Made by a program: the position numbers and the translations under genes. This document shows positions 17,859 to 27,700 of a DNA stretch of 64,000 nucleotides, piece by piece. Under the pieces are notes generated by a model. That model was not told where the DNA came from and did not search any database. It saw only the letters and a list, made by a program, of their open reading frames with translations. Origin of the DNA: Pirellula sp. (GTDB lineage Bacteria; Planctomycetota; Planctomycetia; Pirellulales; PNKZ01); contig PNKZ01000011.1 of the NCBI GenBank assembly GCA_013822735.1, positions 124,001 to 188,000 of the forward strand. The letters are read 5' to 3'. How positions within the stretch are numbered: position 1 is the stretch's first letter; each line of letters begins with the position of its first letter.

Positions 17859-19442
17859 ATGAGCGACTTGCACCACGAGTGCGGCATCGCCGCGATTTAC
17901 CACCTGCCGAGCCGCGCACCGAGCCCGTTGTGCCCGGAGCAAGGCCCCGAACAAGTGTCTCGGCTCATTCCGCGAATGTTGCTCGACATTCAAAACCGCG
18001 GCCAACTCTCGGCCGGGATGACGTCGTACAACCCCAACCGCGACCAGTTGCTCGACACGCACAAAGAGCTCGGCAGCGTCACGGAAGTATTTCAGCTCAG
18101 CCGGCGCAACAAGGCCGAGGCGCTGATGCAGAAGTTCGCCGGTCGGGCAGCCGTGGGCCACGTGCGCTACGCCACCTGCGGCGCCGAAGACCGTCGCTAT
18201 GCGCAGCCGTTTGAGCGGAAGCATCTGCAGAAGCACAAATGGTTCTCGTTCGGCTTCAACGGCCAGATCGCCAACTACCAGCAACTCCGTGCCGAACTTC
18301 TGGCCCACGACGACTTCCACCTCGCTCGCGATACCGACACCGAAATCCTGATGCACGAGATCGGCCGGCAATGGTCGGGCGAAGGACGTACCGGTCTGGT
18401 CGACGCAATGCGGAACATTTCGGCGAAGCTCGACGGCGCGTATAGCATCGCCTTGCTCAATGCCATGGGCGACATGCTCCTGGCCCGAGATCCGATGGGG
18501 ATCAAGCCGCTTTGTTACGCCTTGGAAGGCCCGCTGCTTGCCGCGGCGAGCGAGAGCGTGGCGCTGTTGAACCTCGGGTTCGCCGCCGAGAACATTAAGT
18601 CGCTCGCGCCCGGACACGCCATCACGGTGATCGAGGGTAAGTTCGGCATCGAAAAATTCGCCGAGAGCCCGCGCAGCGCGCATTGCTTTTTCGAGTGGAT
18701 TTATTTCGCGAACGTCGCCAGCACGATGGACGAGCGGAGCGTGTATCTTTCGCGCACCCGACTCGGCGAAGAGCTGGCGCGGCTGGAAACGTTGCCGATC
18801 GACAAAGACACGATCGTCGTGCCGGTGCCCGACACCAGCAAGGCCGCCGCCGACTCGATGGCCTACCAACTCAATATTCCGTCGCGCGAAGGGCTCATTC
18901 GCAACCGCTACTCCGGCCGCACCTTTATCGAAGGGGCGAGCACCCGGAAGAATAAGGCCGAAAGCAAGTACACGCCGCTCCGTGAAGTGCTCGAAGGGAA
19001 AAAGGTCATCCTCGTCGAAGACTCGATCGTCCGCTCGACGACGATGAACGTCTTGCTCAAGCGGATCCGCGAACTCGGCCGAGCCAAAGAAATCCATGTG
19101 CGGATCGCCTGCCCGCCGATCATCGCTCCCTGCTTCTACGGGATCGACATGTCGACGATCGGCCAATTGTTTGCGCCGAAGTACATGGAAAACGGCATGC
19201 TCACGGAAGAAGGCCAAGAGAAGATGGCCGCCCAACTCGGAGCCGATTCGCTTCGTTACCTGCCGGTCGAGTCGATCGCCAAGGCGGTCAATCTGACGGA
19301 CAACCAACTCTGCCAAGGCTGCATCACGGGGAAGTACCCGACGCCGTGCGGTCAGGAACTGTACCAGATCGCCGTGAGCGACGCCTTCAGCGGCAGCGAG
19401 CAACGCACCTACGAAACCCGCGCGGCACTGACCACGGGCTAA
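17859..19442 (+). CDS. purF: Amidophosphoribosyltransferase PurF, Fe-S type
   Basis: The 527-residue enzyme starts purine synthesis by forming phosphoribosylamine from PRPP and glutamine. The N-terminal nucleophile is the Cys of ECGIAAIYH, exposed after removal of a short propeptide (MSDLHHE), as in the Bacillus enzyme. The glutaminase domain (about 8-240) precedes the PRPP domain with [18 protein letters not shown]. Four cysteines expected to hold a 4Fe-4S cluster are present: [18 protein letters not shown] and CQGC. This marks the Bacillus-type Fe-S PurF. ATG 17859 gives the correct propeptide; upstream in-frame starts do not fit the family. Confidence 0.94.
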   Translation: MSDLHHECGIAAIYHLPSRAPSPLCPEQGPEQVSRLIPRMLLDIQNRGQLSAGMTSYNPNRDQLLDTHKELGSVTEVFQLSRRNKAEALMQKFAGRAAVGHVRYATCGAEDRRYAQPFERKHLQKHKWFSFGFNGQIANYQQLRAELLAHDDFHLARDTDTEILMHEIGRQWSGEGRTGLVDAMRNISAKLDGAYSIALLNAMGDMLLARDPMGIKPLCYALEGPLLAAASESVALLNLGFAAENIKSLAPGHAITVIEGKFGIEKFAESPRSAHCFFEWIYFANVASTMDERSVYLSRTRLGEELARLETLPIDKDTIVVPVPDTSKAAADSMAYQLNIPSREGLIRNRYSGRTFIEGASTRKNKAESKYTPLREVLEGKKVILVEDSIVRSTTMNVLLKRIRELGRAKEIHVRIACPPIIAPCFYGIDMSTIGQLFAPKYMENGMLTEEGQEKMAAQLGADSLRYLPVESIAKAVNLTDNQLCQGCITGKYPTPCGQELYQIAVSDAFSGSEQRTYETRAALTTG

Positions 19443-19992
19443 AGTAGCCCGCCGCTTGGCGGCGGAGAAGCGGTCGGGCGCGATCGGCATCGATGGCCAC
19501 TGAACGGCGCGCTCCCTACCTGGCGCGCCAGCGTCATTCCGAGCAACTTCCTCGGCAGACGAACGTGTTCGACTTGCTGTGAACGAACGTTGTCGAGCGC
19601 GATTTGAGGAGCCGTTTCTCAAGGTGCCGGCCCACTTTCCCGAGCAAGTTTGGCCAATCGATTTTCGGCCGCTCCCCGAATACTAAGCAAGAGAGATAAA
19701 GAGCTGCGCGCATCTGCTCGCACACCTGCGCAGAATCGCGCGCTCGTGGTGCGCTCTTTCGTCACCGGCCGACGTTCAAGCGGTGGGGCGTACATCGTAC
19801 AAAGCGGCCTGATGCAAGTGCTTGCGTTTTTGTCGTCGACAGTCCTCTCGGAGAGATTCAATTTAACCGACAAAAGGCGCACGGATTGCCTTACATGCTT
19901 ACGGCAACGTCGCGGCTTCGCCCGCCGTTCGCATCGTGCGAGCCCGATTCCGCCGCGGTTGCCGTGGTCGCGATGGCGACGAGGGTAGCGAT
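19443..19992. other. Intergenic region after purF
   Basis: About 550 nt without a supported gene. A GC-rich stem (CCGCCG CTTGG CGGCGG) lies just after the purF stop without a T-run, and another (GCGCGC..GCGCGC) about 60 nt on. No tRNA-like fold was found. A small unrecognised RNA cannot be excluded. Confidence 0.35.
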
Positions 19993-20196
19993 ATGAAATT
20001 CCTCGAACTGCTCAGCGAGCTCGGCATTCTCCGCTGGGGCGGCACCGCGGGCGTGTACCACAACGCCCTCGAACGGCCGATCGAATTGCAACAGCCCGGC
20101 GTCTTCAACGCCGAACGCGATCTGATCAATCCGCCCAAGAAAATGAAGAACGTCGAAGCGGAAACCGCCAAGCCGCGTCGCGAGGCAAAGCCCTGA
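19993..20196 (+). CDS. Small hypothetical protein (67 residues)
   Basis: The frame begins MKFLELLSELGILRWGG and ends in a Lys/Arg/Pro-rich tail. A purine-rich stretch (GAGGG) precedes the ATG at suitable distance and codon use resembles neighbouring genes, so it is probably real. No family was recognised. There is no membrane segment or Cys cluster. It lies about 100 nt before the secreted gene at 20302 on the same strand. Confidence 0.55.
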   Translation: MKFLELLSELGILRWGGTAGVYHNALERPIELQQPGVFNAERDLINPPKKMKNVEAETAKPRREAKP

Positions 20197-20301
20197 CCGT
20201 GCCCCGCGACGCGCGAGACGCACCGGCCGGCCTTACCCTCGCGCCGGTGCGTCTCTTCCCTGAACCAAAACGGATCCGCACCGAACGCGAAGGAACCAAC
20301 T

Positions 20302-21306
20302 ATGAACGCCCCTCTTCGTCTGACCGTCGTATCGCTCGCCGTCGCCGGCTTGCTCGGGCTCGGCTTTGCCGACGCCGCCGCTCCTCCGCCAGCGGAAGAC
20401 ATTGCGGGCAAGCGCGTCTCCGTCGAGGCCCGCATCGGCTACGGCGACGGCGATCCGTATCGCCACGCTTCGCACGAGCCGGGAGAGTTCACCGTGCCCG
20501 ACGGCTATCGGGCCGTGAACTTCCGGTATGCCTGGGGCGATCCGACGAGCGGTCGCGAGTCGAACAAGCTGGGTCCGAACAACATCCAGGCGGTCAAAGG
20601 TTGGGTGTCGAGCGATATCGGCGCGGCAGGCGCGTCGCTCGGGCCGGGAACATATCGCTTCAGCGTCGGCGGCATGCCCGGCGCGATGGGGTCGCTCTCG
20701 TTCACGCTGGTGAAGGCCGACGATCCGCGCGTCGACGGTAAGACCTCTCGCCGCACGATCGACGTCGTGACGTGGCTGCCGGAATACCCGCAATACAGAG
20801 GAACGGCGACTTACGTCGTGGAAGAGAACGGCGTAGTGACCGGGACGTCGGACAACACCTGGGACTACTCCAAGATGTCGGATCAAACGTCCGTCGTCAT
20901 GGAGCCGATGCGGATGACCGGCGCGTTTCGCGGCACGGTCGCCGGCAACGTGATTAGCGGCACTTGGAACGAAAAGCATCATCCGCATCGCCTTACATGG
21001 CGCCGCGACGGCAGTACTCCGGAACACTTTTGCACCGATAGCGGCAACGTAACGAACAACGCGCGCCTCGTGCTTTACGCCGACGGCACGCTTTCGGAGA
21101 CCTGTCGCGGCGCGTCGACTTGGGAACGGCAATGGAGCGGCAGCGCTCCCGGCGATCTGGCCGGAAAACGCGATTCGTGGAATAACGAGTTCGCGGTTCC
21201 CGGCAAAGACGTGCCATCACCGATCACCGGCACCTGGAAAGACCGCGGCACCGGGACGAACGATAGTTCGTCCGGCGCCGATAACCCGGGAGGAACCAAA
21301 TCATGA
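20302..21306 (+). CDS. Secreted hypothetical protein
   Basis: The 334-residue protein has a signal peptide ending GFADAAAPP. The rest is beta-rich with many Gly, Thr and Trp, including paired stretches such as FRYAWGDPTS and GTYRFSVGGMPG, and two Cys (FCTDSG and ETCRG) that may form a disulfide. No known domain was recognised. A good ribosome site (AAGGAACC) precedes the ATG. The stop overlaps the start of the next gene by 4 nt (ATGA), so the two proteins are probably made together and may act together outside the cytoplasm. Confidence 0.7.
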   Translation: MNAPLRLTVVSLAVAGLLGLGFADAAAPPPAEDIAGKRVSVEARIGYGDGDPYRHASHEPGEFTVPDGYRAVNFRYAWGDPTSGRESNKLGPNNIQAVKGWVSSDIGAAGASLGPGTYRFSVGGMPGAMGSLSFTLVKADDPRVDGKTSRRTIDVVTWLPEYPQYRGTATYVVEENGVVTGTSDNTWDYSKMSDQTSVVMEPMRMTGAFRGTVAGNVISGTWNEKHHPHRLTWRRDGSTPEHFCTDSGNVTNNARLVLYADGTLSETCRGASTWERQWSGSAPGDLAGKRDSWNNEFAVPGKDVPSPITGTWKDRGTGTNDSSSGADNPGGTKS

Positions 21307-22667
21307 AAACGCTGCATCTTTTGTTCATCGGATTGACCGCTCTGGCCATGACTCTCGTCGTGGCGCGATTCTGCGGCGGGCAACCTCCCGTCGGCGCGGA
21401 TGGTCCGCCGCCGCCGATTCCGGCCGCACAACTGAAAGTGCTCGGCGATTTGGCGGAGCGCGGCGCTCTAGTGCATCGCAACACGCGCGAAGCCGACCAA
21501 CCGATCTCGATGATCGACTTCACGAATAACCCCGAACTGCGCGACGCCTGGCTGGCCGATCTCGGCGTGTTTCCCAAGTTGACCGGCCTAGGGTTGGCCG
21601 GCACCGGCGTGACGGATGCGGGCCTAGAGCATGTGGCGGCTCTGGCCGGCCTGGAGACTCTCACGCTGAATGACACGGCGATCACCGACGCAGGCTTGGC
21701 GAAGCTCGCCCGTTGCTCGAAGCTGCGCATGCTCGACGTACGCGGGACGCGCAGTTCGGCCGCCGCATTGGTCGAACTGCAAACACGGTTGCCCGAATTG
21801 AAGCTCGCCACCGACGTTCCTGCCGCATCGTTGACTGAAACGGCTAAGACCGAACAAACGACGGCCGCCCCGCCGAAGGTAAGTCTCAACGGCGGTGAGA
21901 AGCCGCTGGGCCACGGCGTGCGGCCCGAGGCGGGTGTCGAAGGAAAGCGATTCACGGCGGCCGAGGTCGAAGCGCTGCGCGAGAAAGTTCGCGAGCTGAG
22001 CCAAGCCGGAATGGATGAACTGCCCAACGGATGGACGAAGGGACGCCGCGATATCAATCAAGTGGTGGCGCAATTCCCCAAGCTCAAGATTCGCGAAGGC
22101 TACAAGCTCGTGTCGTACGTGTTTCGCTCCGACGCCAACGGCAACGGCGTCGTTTGGGCGCTGCCGGTCGATGCGGAGTTTCCAAAGCCGGAGGATTGCC
22201 CGAAGTTGGAAACGCATTTCTTGAACGCACCGAAGCCGTTCGACGCGCTCGAGGTTTCCGAAGTGGTCGAAGGAGACGGTTCCGCCGAGTCGTATCTGCA
22301 GGCCTCGCTCATGCGACGCGAGATCATGGACTACGCTGCTTCGTGGCACGGCCTCGTTTGGACGGCGCATGCGGTACTGGACTCCTTTCCTCTCGTCCGC
22401 AATCCTAATGACGCCGACTTCGACCCGCTGAAGTACCCCACAACGCCCCGCGCGAAGTGGACGTGGAAGGAGCCGCAACCGACGGAGTGGGCGCCGAGCG
22501 TTCGGATCGACGGCGACCGGGTGACGGTCACGTTCCTGACCTATTGCGGCCTGGAAAAGGAACGGATCTACCGCCAAACCGATACCTATCGCCGCGGCAA
22601 GTATCGCCCGCTGAAGGTGGAAGACAACGTTGAAATCGCCGAGGGTGAAGGGGGCTTCTTGTTTTAG
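21303..22667 (+). CDS. Secreted leucine-rich-repeat protein
   Basis: The 454-residue protein starts with a signal peptide or N-terminal anchor (MKTLHLLFIGLTALAMTLVV). Residues about 80-145 contain two to three LRR units of the T-D-A-G-L type (LGLAGTGVTDAGLEHVAAL, LTLNDTAITDAGLAKLARC), as in bacterial RNase-inhibitor-like repeats. The C-terminal ~240 residues form an unrecognised domain ending EGEGGFLF. A protein-binding role at the cell surface is likely but unproven. The ATG overlaps the preceding stop (ATGA) and GGGAGGA lies upstream. Confidence 0.72.
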   Translation: MKTLHLLFIGLTALAMTLVVARFCGGQPPVGADGPPPPIPAAQLKVLGDLAERGALVHRNTREADQPISMIDFTNNPELRDAWLADLGVFPKLTGLGLAGTGVTDAGLEHVAALAGLETLTLNDTAITDAGLAKLARCSKLRMLDVRGTRSSAAALVELQTRLPELKLATDVPAASLTETAKTEQTTAAPPKVSLNGGEKPLGHGVRPEAGVEGKRFTAAEVEALREKVRELSQAGMDELPNGWTKGRRDINQVVAQFPKLKIREGYKLVSYVFRSDANGNGVVWALPVDAEFPKPEDCPKLETHFLNAPKPFDALEVSEVVEGDGSAESYLQASLMRREIMDYAASWHGLVWTAHAVLDSFPLVRNPNDADFDPLKYPTTPRAKWTWKEPQPTEWAPSVRIDGDRVTVTFLTYCGLEKERIYRQTDTYRRGKYRPLKVEDNVEIAEGEGGFLF

Positions 22668-22704
22668 GGGGCGGCGCATTCGCCGAAGCCCTCGCCCCCG
22701 ATGC

Positions 22705-24195
22705 CTACGCCAAGATTTTGTCTACCACGTGCCCGTGCACGTCGGTCAGCCTGAAGTTGCGTCCTTGGAACTTGTGGGTGAGCTTCAAGTGGTCGAGGCC
22801 CAGGAGGTGCAAGATCGTCGCTTGCAGGTCGTGCACGTGCACCGTGTCCTCCACGGTGTTGTAGCCGATCTCGTCAGTCTTGCCGTGGATGTAGCCCGAC
22901 TTCACGCCGCCGCCGGCCATCCACAAACTATAGGCGTCGATATGGTGATCGCGTCCCACAAGTTCGCGCGGTTCCCCCATCGGCGTCCGCCCGAATTCGC
23001 CGCTCCAAACGACGAGCGTATCTTTCAAGAGCCCGCGTTGCTTTAAGTCCTTCACGAGCGCCGCGGCCGGTTGGTCGATCTCGCCGCAGATCTTCGTAAG
23101 CGGCTCGCCGAGGTGCGTGTCTTTGTTGCCGTGATGGTCCCAATCGGTGTGGTAGAGCTGCACGAATCGGGTGCCGCGCTCGATGAGCCGACGGGCCAGC
23201 ACGCAGTTGTTCGCGAACGACGTCTTGCCCGGCGTCGCGCCATACATTGCGAGCGTCGCCTCGCTTTCGTCGGACAGGTCCATCAACTCCGGCGCACTCG
23301 ATTGCATGCGGTAGGCCATTTCGTAGGCTGCGATGCGCGTGGCGATTTCGGGGTCGCCGACCGCTTCCAAGTGCTGCCCGTTCATGGCTCGCACCGCCGC
23401 GAAGAAGTCTCCTTGGCGGGCCTGGTCGACCCCCGGCGGATTGCTGAGATTCAGAATCGGCTCGGGGCCCGAGAGGAACGGCACCCCTTGGTACGAGGTC
23501 GGCAGAAATCCCGAGGCCCAGAGCGACGACCCGCCGCGCGGTCCGCGCGGGCCCGACTGCAGTACCACGAAGCCCGGCAGGTCTTGCGACTCGCTGCCGA
23601 TGCCGTAGGTGATCCACGAGCCCATGCTCGGCCGGCCGCTAAATTGCGGCGACCCGGTGTTCACGAAGAGCTTCGCCGGGCCGTGATTGAAGACGTCGGT
23701 CTTCATGCTCTTGATCAGCGTAATGTCGTCGGCGATCTCGCCGAGATGCGGCAGCGTTTCGCCGAGCTCCATGCCGCACTGGCCGTATTTCGTAAAGGTG
23801 CGACGCGTGCCGACGAGCTTCGCGGTTCCTTTGATGAACGCGAACCGCTTCCCCTTCGTGAACTCTTGCGGGACGACTTGGCCGTCGAGCTCGTTGAGCT
23901 TCGGCTTGTGGTCGAAAAGCTCAAGCTGGCTCGGCCCGCCGGCCATGAACATGAAAATAACGCGTTTCGCCTTTGGCGCGAAATGCGGCGCCTTCGCGGC
24001 CAAAGGATTGACGGCGGCGGCCGGTTGCGATTCCGCCGCCGTGCCCGTAGCGGCCTGCCCCTCACGCGCCAACATCGAGGCCAGCGCGATTGACCCGAGC
24101 GAGAGCCCGGCGTCGGCGAAGAGCTGCCGACGCGTTTGCGCGAGCGTCACGTTGCGATCGGCGCGGCGAAGGAGAGATTGAAGTTGTTCGTTCAT
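22705..24195 (-). CDS. DUF1501 protein
   Basis: The 496-residue protein belongs to the DUF1501 group, very abundant in planctomycetes and related in fold to the alkaline phosphatase/sulfatase superfamily. Diagnostic segments are KRVIFMFMAGGPSQLELFDH near residue 80, VWSGEFGRTPMGEPRELVG and GRDHHIDAYSLWMAGGGVK. The N-terminus has a twin-arginine-like TRRQLFADAG followed by a hydrophobic stretch, suggesting Tat export. It follows the DUF1549/DUF1553 gene with a 4-nt gap. This is the usual pairing, thought to act in extracellular polymer breakdown, but the reaction is not established. Confidence 0.92.
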   Translation of the reverse strand: MNEQLQSLLRRADRNVTLAQTRRQLFADAGLSLGSIALASMLAREGQAATGTAAESQPAAAVNPLAAKAPHFAPKAKRVIFMFMAGGPSQLELFDHKPKLNELDGQVVPQEFTKGKRFAFIKGTAKLVGTRRTFTKYGQCGMELGETLPHLGEIADDITLIKSMKTDVFNHGPAKLFVNTGSPQFSGRPSMGSWITYGIGSESQDLPGFVVLQSGPRGPRGGSSLWASGFLPTSYQGVPFLSGPEPILNLSNPPGVDQARQGDFFAAVRAMNGQHLEAVGDPEIATRIAAYEMAYRMQSSAPELMDLSDESEATLAMYGATPGKTSFANNCVLARRLIERGTRFVQLYHTDWDHHGNKDTHLGEPLTKICGEIDQPAAALVKDLKQRGLLKDTLVVWSGEFGRTPMGEPRELVGRDHHIDAYSLWMAGGGVKSGYIHGKTDEIGYNTVEDTVHVHDLQATILHLLGLDHLKLTHKFQGRNFRLTDVHGHVVDKILA

Positions 24196-24199
24196 GGCG

Positions 24200-26830
24200 T
24201 TATTCGCGCGTGATAAATTCGTCGAGGTTCAAAAGCACGCGGGCCACGGCGGTCCAGGCGATGCGGTCAGGATCGATCGGCGCGGAAATAGACCCCTCAC
24301 CCGTCTCGTCGGCTTTTGCCGTCGAGCCACCCTCTCCCGCAAGGAGCGAGGGAGACGACTTGGTTGGCGATGGCCGGGAAGCGGCGGCGATGGGTTCGTT
24401 CTTCGCCGCGATACGTTGCGACTTGAGGAACTGCGTGAGCGTCGCCAACTCTTGCGCTTGTGGCTCGCGGGCCAAGCAAAGACGGAACGCCGCGGCGAGG
24501 CGATCGGTGTCGTTCGAAGCCGTCTCTTTCAAGACGCGCACGGCCAAAGCTTCGGCCATTTCCACAAAGGCCCGATCGTTGGCGAGCGTCAGAGCTTGCA
24601 GCGGCGTGTTGGAGCGAATCCGCCGTGTGCAGGCGGCGTTGGCGTCCGGCGCGTCGAACGTCATCAGAAACGGATACGGACTCGAACGCCAGAAGTAGGT
24701 GTAGAGCCCCCGGCGATATCGGTCGTCGCCTTCGGCCACCGGCCAAAACTTGCGCTGCTGCGTGAAAGCGTAAATCCCTTCGGGCTGCGGCGGATAGACG
24801 CCCGGGCCGCCGATCTCGCGCGCGAGCAAACCGGAAGCAGTGAGCCCGGCGTCGCGAATCGTTTCCGCTTCGAGGCGAATGCGCGATTGCCGCGCGAGGA
24901 GCTTATTATACGGATCCTTGGCCGCCGCATCCGGGCGCGCGTGCGACGATTGGCGATAGGTGGCGCTGGTGACGATCTGCCGGTGCATGGCCTTCAAGGA
25001 CCAAGGGGTCTTGCCGGCTCCCTTCACAAACGTCGCCGCCAAGTAGTCGAGCAAATCCGGATGAGTCGGAGCGTCTCCTTGCGTACCAAAATCGTTTTCC
25101 GTTCCCACGAGGCCGGTGCCGAAATATTGCTGCCAGACGCGGTTCATGGTGACGCGCGGCGTCAGCGGATTCTCCGGGCTCACGAGCCAGCGGGCCAAGT
25201 CGAGTCGCGTGGCGCGGGCGCCGTCGGCCAACCGCGGCGGCGGCAGCGCGGCAAGCATTCCCCCTTCGACGGCCGCACCTTTGCGTAGGAAGTCGCCGCG
25301 CACGTGGATGTACGACTCGCGCGGCTTCGCCATTTCCTTTACGACGAGCGTCGTCGTGATTTTCAACTTCAGCTTTTTGAGCTTGGCGTTGAGTTCGGCC
25401 AGTTGTCCGTCGAGGTTCACGCGTTCCACGTCGTTCTTGCGAAACTTCTCGGCCAGCAGCGTCTTCTGCGCTTCCGTCCGTTTGTCTTCCGGAGCATCGA
25501 GGGCGGCGATGAAGTCGGCCAACACGTCGAGCGTTTCCGGCGCGTCGCCCGACTTTTCGAGCTTGCGCAGTTCTTCGCGGACGATTTTTTCCCAACCGAT
25601 CTGCCGGCCCGGGGAATTCTTTTCCACCTCGGCCAGCCGCTTTTTTACCTGCGTCACCTCGGCGAGCAGCGCCGGCTCTTCTTTCGATTGATGTGCGGTC
25701 GGGAACGCCAGCGTCGGTTCTTCGCAATTGTTCAAGAGCGCGAAGAGTTGGTAGAACTCGCGCTGTGAGATCGCGTCGTACTTATGGTCGTGGCAACGGG
25801 CACAGGCGACCGTGAGGCCAAGCCAGACCGTGCTGACGGTGCTTACGCGATCGACGACCGCTTCGACGCGGAACTGCTCCTTGTCGGTGCCTCCCTCTTC
25901 GTTGACGAGCGTGTTGCGGTGGAAGCCGGTGGCAATCTTCTGGTCTTGGGTCGCGTCGGGGAGCATGTCGCCGGCAATTTGTTCGATGCTGAACTGATCG
26001 AACGGCTTGTCGGCGTTGAGTGCGTCGATGACCCAATCGCGATATTTCCAAATCGAGCGACCGCTGTCGATCGTGTAGCCGTTGGAGTCGGCGTAGCGGG
26101 CCGCATCCAGCCAGTGCCGGCCCCAGCGTTCGCCGTAGTGCGGTGAGGCGAGCAAGCGATCGACGAGGCGTTCGTACGCGCCGGGCGCGTTGTCGTAGAC
26201 GTAGGCATCCACTTCTGCGGGCGACGGGAGCAGGCCGAGCAGGTCGAGATAGAGCCTACGCACGAGGACCGGCTTTTCCGCCTCGGGCGACGGCGCCAGG
26301 CCGGCCGCTTCGAGCTTGGCGAGGATATAGCGATCGATCGGGTTGCGAACCCAGGCTTCGTTTCGCACGGTCGGCGGGGCGGCAACCTTCACCGGTTGGT
26401 AGGCCCAATGGCTCGAGGCATTCGTCGCCGTACGGGCGACGGGGGGCGCTTCCTTCGGGGCGGCGGCGCCGGAGTCGATCCACTTTGCCAGCACGGCGAC
26501 TTCCGCGGCCGAGAGCTTGGGGCCTTTCGGCGGCATCGGCGAGAGGTCTCCCTTGCCGGTCACCACTTGGATGAGAATGCTTTCGGCGCTCTTGCCCGGC
26601 ACGATCGCCGCGCCGGAATAACCGCCCGTGAGCATGGCCGCGGCGCTATCGACCCGAAGGCCGGATTCTTCCTTCGCCGGGCCGTGACACTTCACGCAGT
26701 GCTGCGTGAGGATCGGTTGCACATCGCGCACAAAATCGACCGGGGCGGCGGTCGCCGGCGGTGCGGCCTCGAGGGACGACAGAGAACCGAAAACGGCGAC
26801 CAGCGCAAGCAGCGAGCGACGACAAGGCAT
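24200..26830 (-). CDS. Planctomycete cytochrome-like DUF1549/DUF1553 protein
   Basis: About 876 residues. After a signal peptide (MPCRRSLLALVAVFGS..EAAPP) comes a PSCyt1-type cytochrome c motif HCVKCHGP, then DUF1549 (HYGERWGRHWLDAARYADSNG, VACARCHDHKYDAIS). DUF1553 lies in the last third (RVTMNRVWQQYFG, DLLDYLAATF, SATYRQSS). It is exported and pairs with DUF1501. Near the C-terminus about 30 residues (PSLLAGEGGSTAKADETG region) are encoded by a dispersed repeat and are absent from the expected domain. ATG 26830 fits the signal peptide; ATG 26905 would add 25 residues. Neither has a strong ribosome site. Confidence 0.9.
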   Translation of the reverse strand: MPCRRSLLALVAVFGSLSSLEAAPPATAAPVDFVRDVQPILTQHCVKCHGPAKEESGLRVDSAAAMLTGGYSGAAIVPGKSAESILIQVVTGKGDLSPMPPKGPKLSAAEVAVLAKWIDSGAAAPKEAPPVARTATNASSHWAYQPVKVAAPPTVRNEAWVRNPIDRYILAKLEAAGLAPSPEAEKPVLVRRLYLDLLGLLPSPAEVDAYVYDNAPGAYERLVDRLLASPHYGERWGRHWLDAARYADSNGYTIDSGRSIWKYRDWVIDALNADKPFDQFSIEQIAGDMLPDATQDQKIATGFHRNTLVNEEGGTDKEQFRVEAVVDRVSTVSTVWLGLTVACARCHDHKYDAISQREFYQLFALLNNCEEPTLAFPTAHQSKEEPALLAEVTQVKKRLAEVEKNSPGRQIGWEKIVREELRKLEKSGDAPETLDVLADFIAALDAPEDKRTEAQKTLLAEKFRKNDVERVNLDGQLAELNAKLKKLKLKITTTLVVKEMAKPRESYIHVRGDFLRKGAAVEGGMLAALPPPRLADGARATRLDLARWLVSPENPLTPRVTMNRVWQQYFGTGLVGTENDFGTQGDAPTHPDLLDYLAATFVKGAGKTPWSLKAMHRQIVTSATYRQSSHARPDAAAKDPYNKLLARQSRIRLEAETIRDAGLTASGLLAREIGGPGVYPPQPEGIYAFTQQRKFWPVAEGDDRYRRGLYTYFWRSSPYPFLMTFDAPDANAACTRRIRSNTPLQALTLANDRAFVEMAEALAVRVLKETASNDTDRLAAAFRLCLAREPQAQELATLTQFLKSQRIAAKNEPIAAASRPSPTKSSPSLLAGEGGSTAKADETGEGSISAPIDPDRIAWTAVARVLLNLDEFITRE
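24293..24352. repeat. Dispersed GC-rich repeat copy, inside the DUF1549/1553 gene
   Basis: Plus-strand CCCCTCACCC ... CCCTCTCCCGCAAGGAGCGAGGG resembles the elements at 44973-44997 and 47398-47439. Here it is translated in frame near the protein C-terminus. CCCTC/GAGGG arms can pair around the CGCAAGG core. Confidence 0.6.
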
Positions 26831-27001
26831 GGAGCAACCGCAAGCGGGAGGAACGCGGGGGGCGAGACGGCGACGCAAGGAGGGGCCGCGCGGCGAGTGC
26901 GGCATCTACCAAGTCTATGCCCCGGCGACTTTCGCGCCAAGAAAACTCGCACCCGTGCGCTTTGCCGCTGATATCGACCGGCGTCGAACCGTGACGCGCG
27001 A

Positions 27002-27637
27002 TTAGGGCGAAAAGCGGGCGCTTTCGAGCGCTTCCGTGCTCATCGCTCCGAAAATCTTGCGGACGATCCCGGAAAACAGCAGCACGATTCCGACCGATGC
27101 GATCACGCCGCCGATGCCGCCGAAGATGGTGGGAAATAGCCAGCGCTCGACGAAGCCGGAGAGTTGAGCGTCCGTGGGATCGTCCGGGTTGTAATAAACG
27201 GTTGCCTTCTCACCTACCTTCCAGGCCGGCGGCGAGGAACTGATGGAACCGACGATTTCGTACTGCTTGCCGGCCACGACGTATTTGACGACCGGCTTGG
27301 AGCCGTTGTTTTTGCCGCCGTCGCGCACCATGCTCACGACTTCGCCGTCGACCTTGTGTCCCATCTTCTCAAAACGCCAGGTCTTGTACGCAAACACTCC
27401 GCCGACCGAGCCGAAGATGCCGCCGAAGAGCGTGAGAATCAGGCCGGCGATGATCAGCCCGCCCTTCGATTTCTTCGTCGTGACGGACGCACCGAAGTTG
27501 GCGCTGCGAGCCGGTTGCAAGCGTTTCACTTGCACGAGCGCTTCATCGACCAAGAGCCTGCCGGAGGCGAGTTCTTGCAGCACGGCGCGGAGTTTATCGT
27601 CGGCGGACGGGTTGTTGGAGCGGTCGGCGTCGGCCAT
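27002..27637 (-). CDS. DUF3592-like membrane protein
   Basis: The 211-residue protein has a cytoplasmic N-terminus of about 65 residues, a transmembrane helix (about 68-92), and an extracytoplasmic beta domain with VDGEVVSMVRDG, VVKYVVAGKQYEI and VGEKATVYYNPDDPTDAQL. A second helix (about 172-196) follows. The beta domain and flanking helices match the DUF3592 pattern; no function is known. Translation probably starts at ATG 27637, with GAGGA about 10 nt upstream. Confidence 0.7.
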   Translation of the reverse strand: MADADRSNNPSADDKLRAVLQELASGRLLVDEALVQVKRLQPARSANFGASVTTKKSKGGLIIAGLILTLFGGIFGSVGGVFAYKTWRFEKMGHKVDGEVVSMVRDGGKNNGSKPVVKYVVAGKQYEIVGSISSSPPAWKVGEKATVYYNPDDPTDAQLSGFVERWLFPTIFGGIGGVIASVGIVLLFSGIVRKIFGAMSTEALESARFSP

Positions 27638-27700
27638 TTGTGCGGTCCTCGAAAGCAACGTAGGTCTACACGTTATTCGTCGGGAACGGAAAGATATTTA

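Noticed and set aside
17523-19622. Long minus-strand open frame opposite purF
   Set aside because: It mirrors purF codons, has no recognisable motif, and purF on the plus strand is certain.
19443-19992. Possible tRNA or structured RNA after purF
   Set aside because: GC-rich stems are present but no tRNA T-arm, anticodon arm or known RNA motif could be assembled.
23071-24093. Plus-strand open frame opposite the DUF1501 gene
   Set aside because: It has no motifs and the DUF1501 gene is strongly supported.
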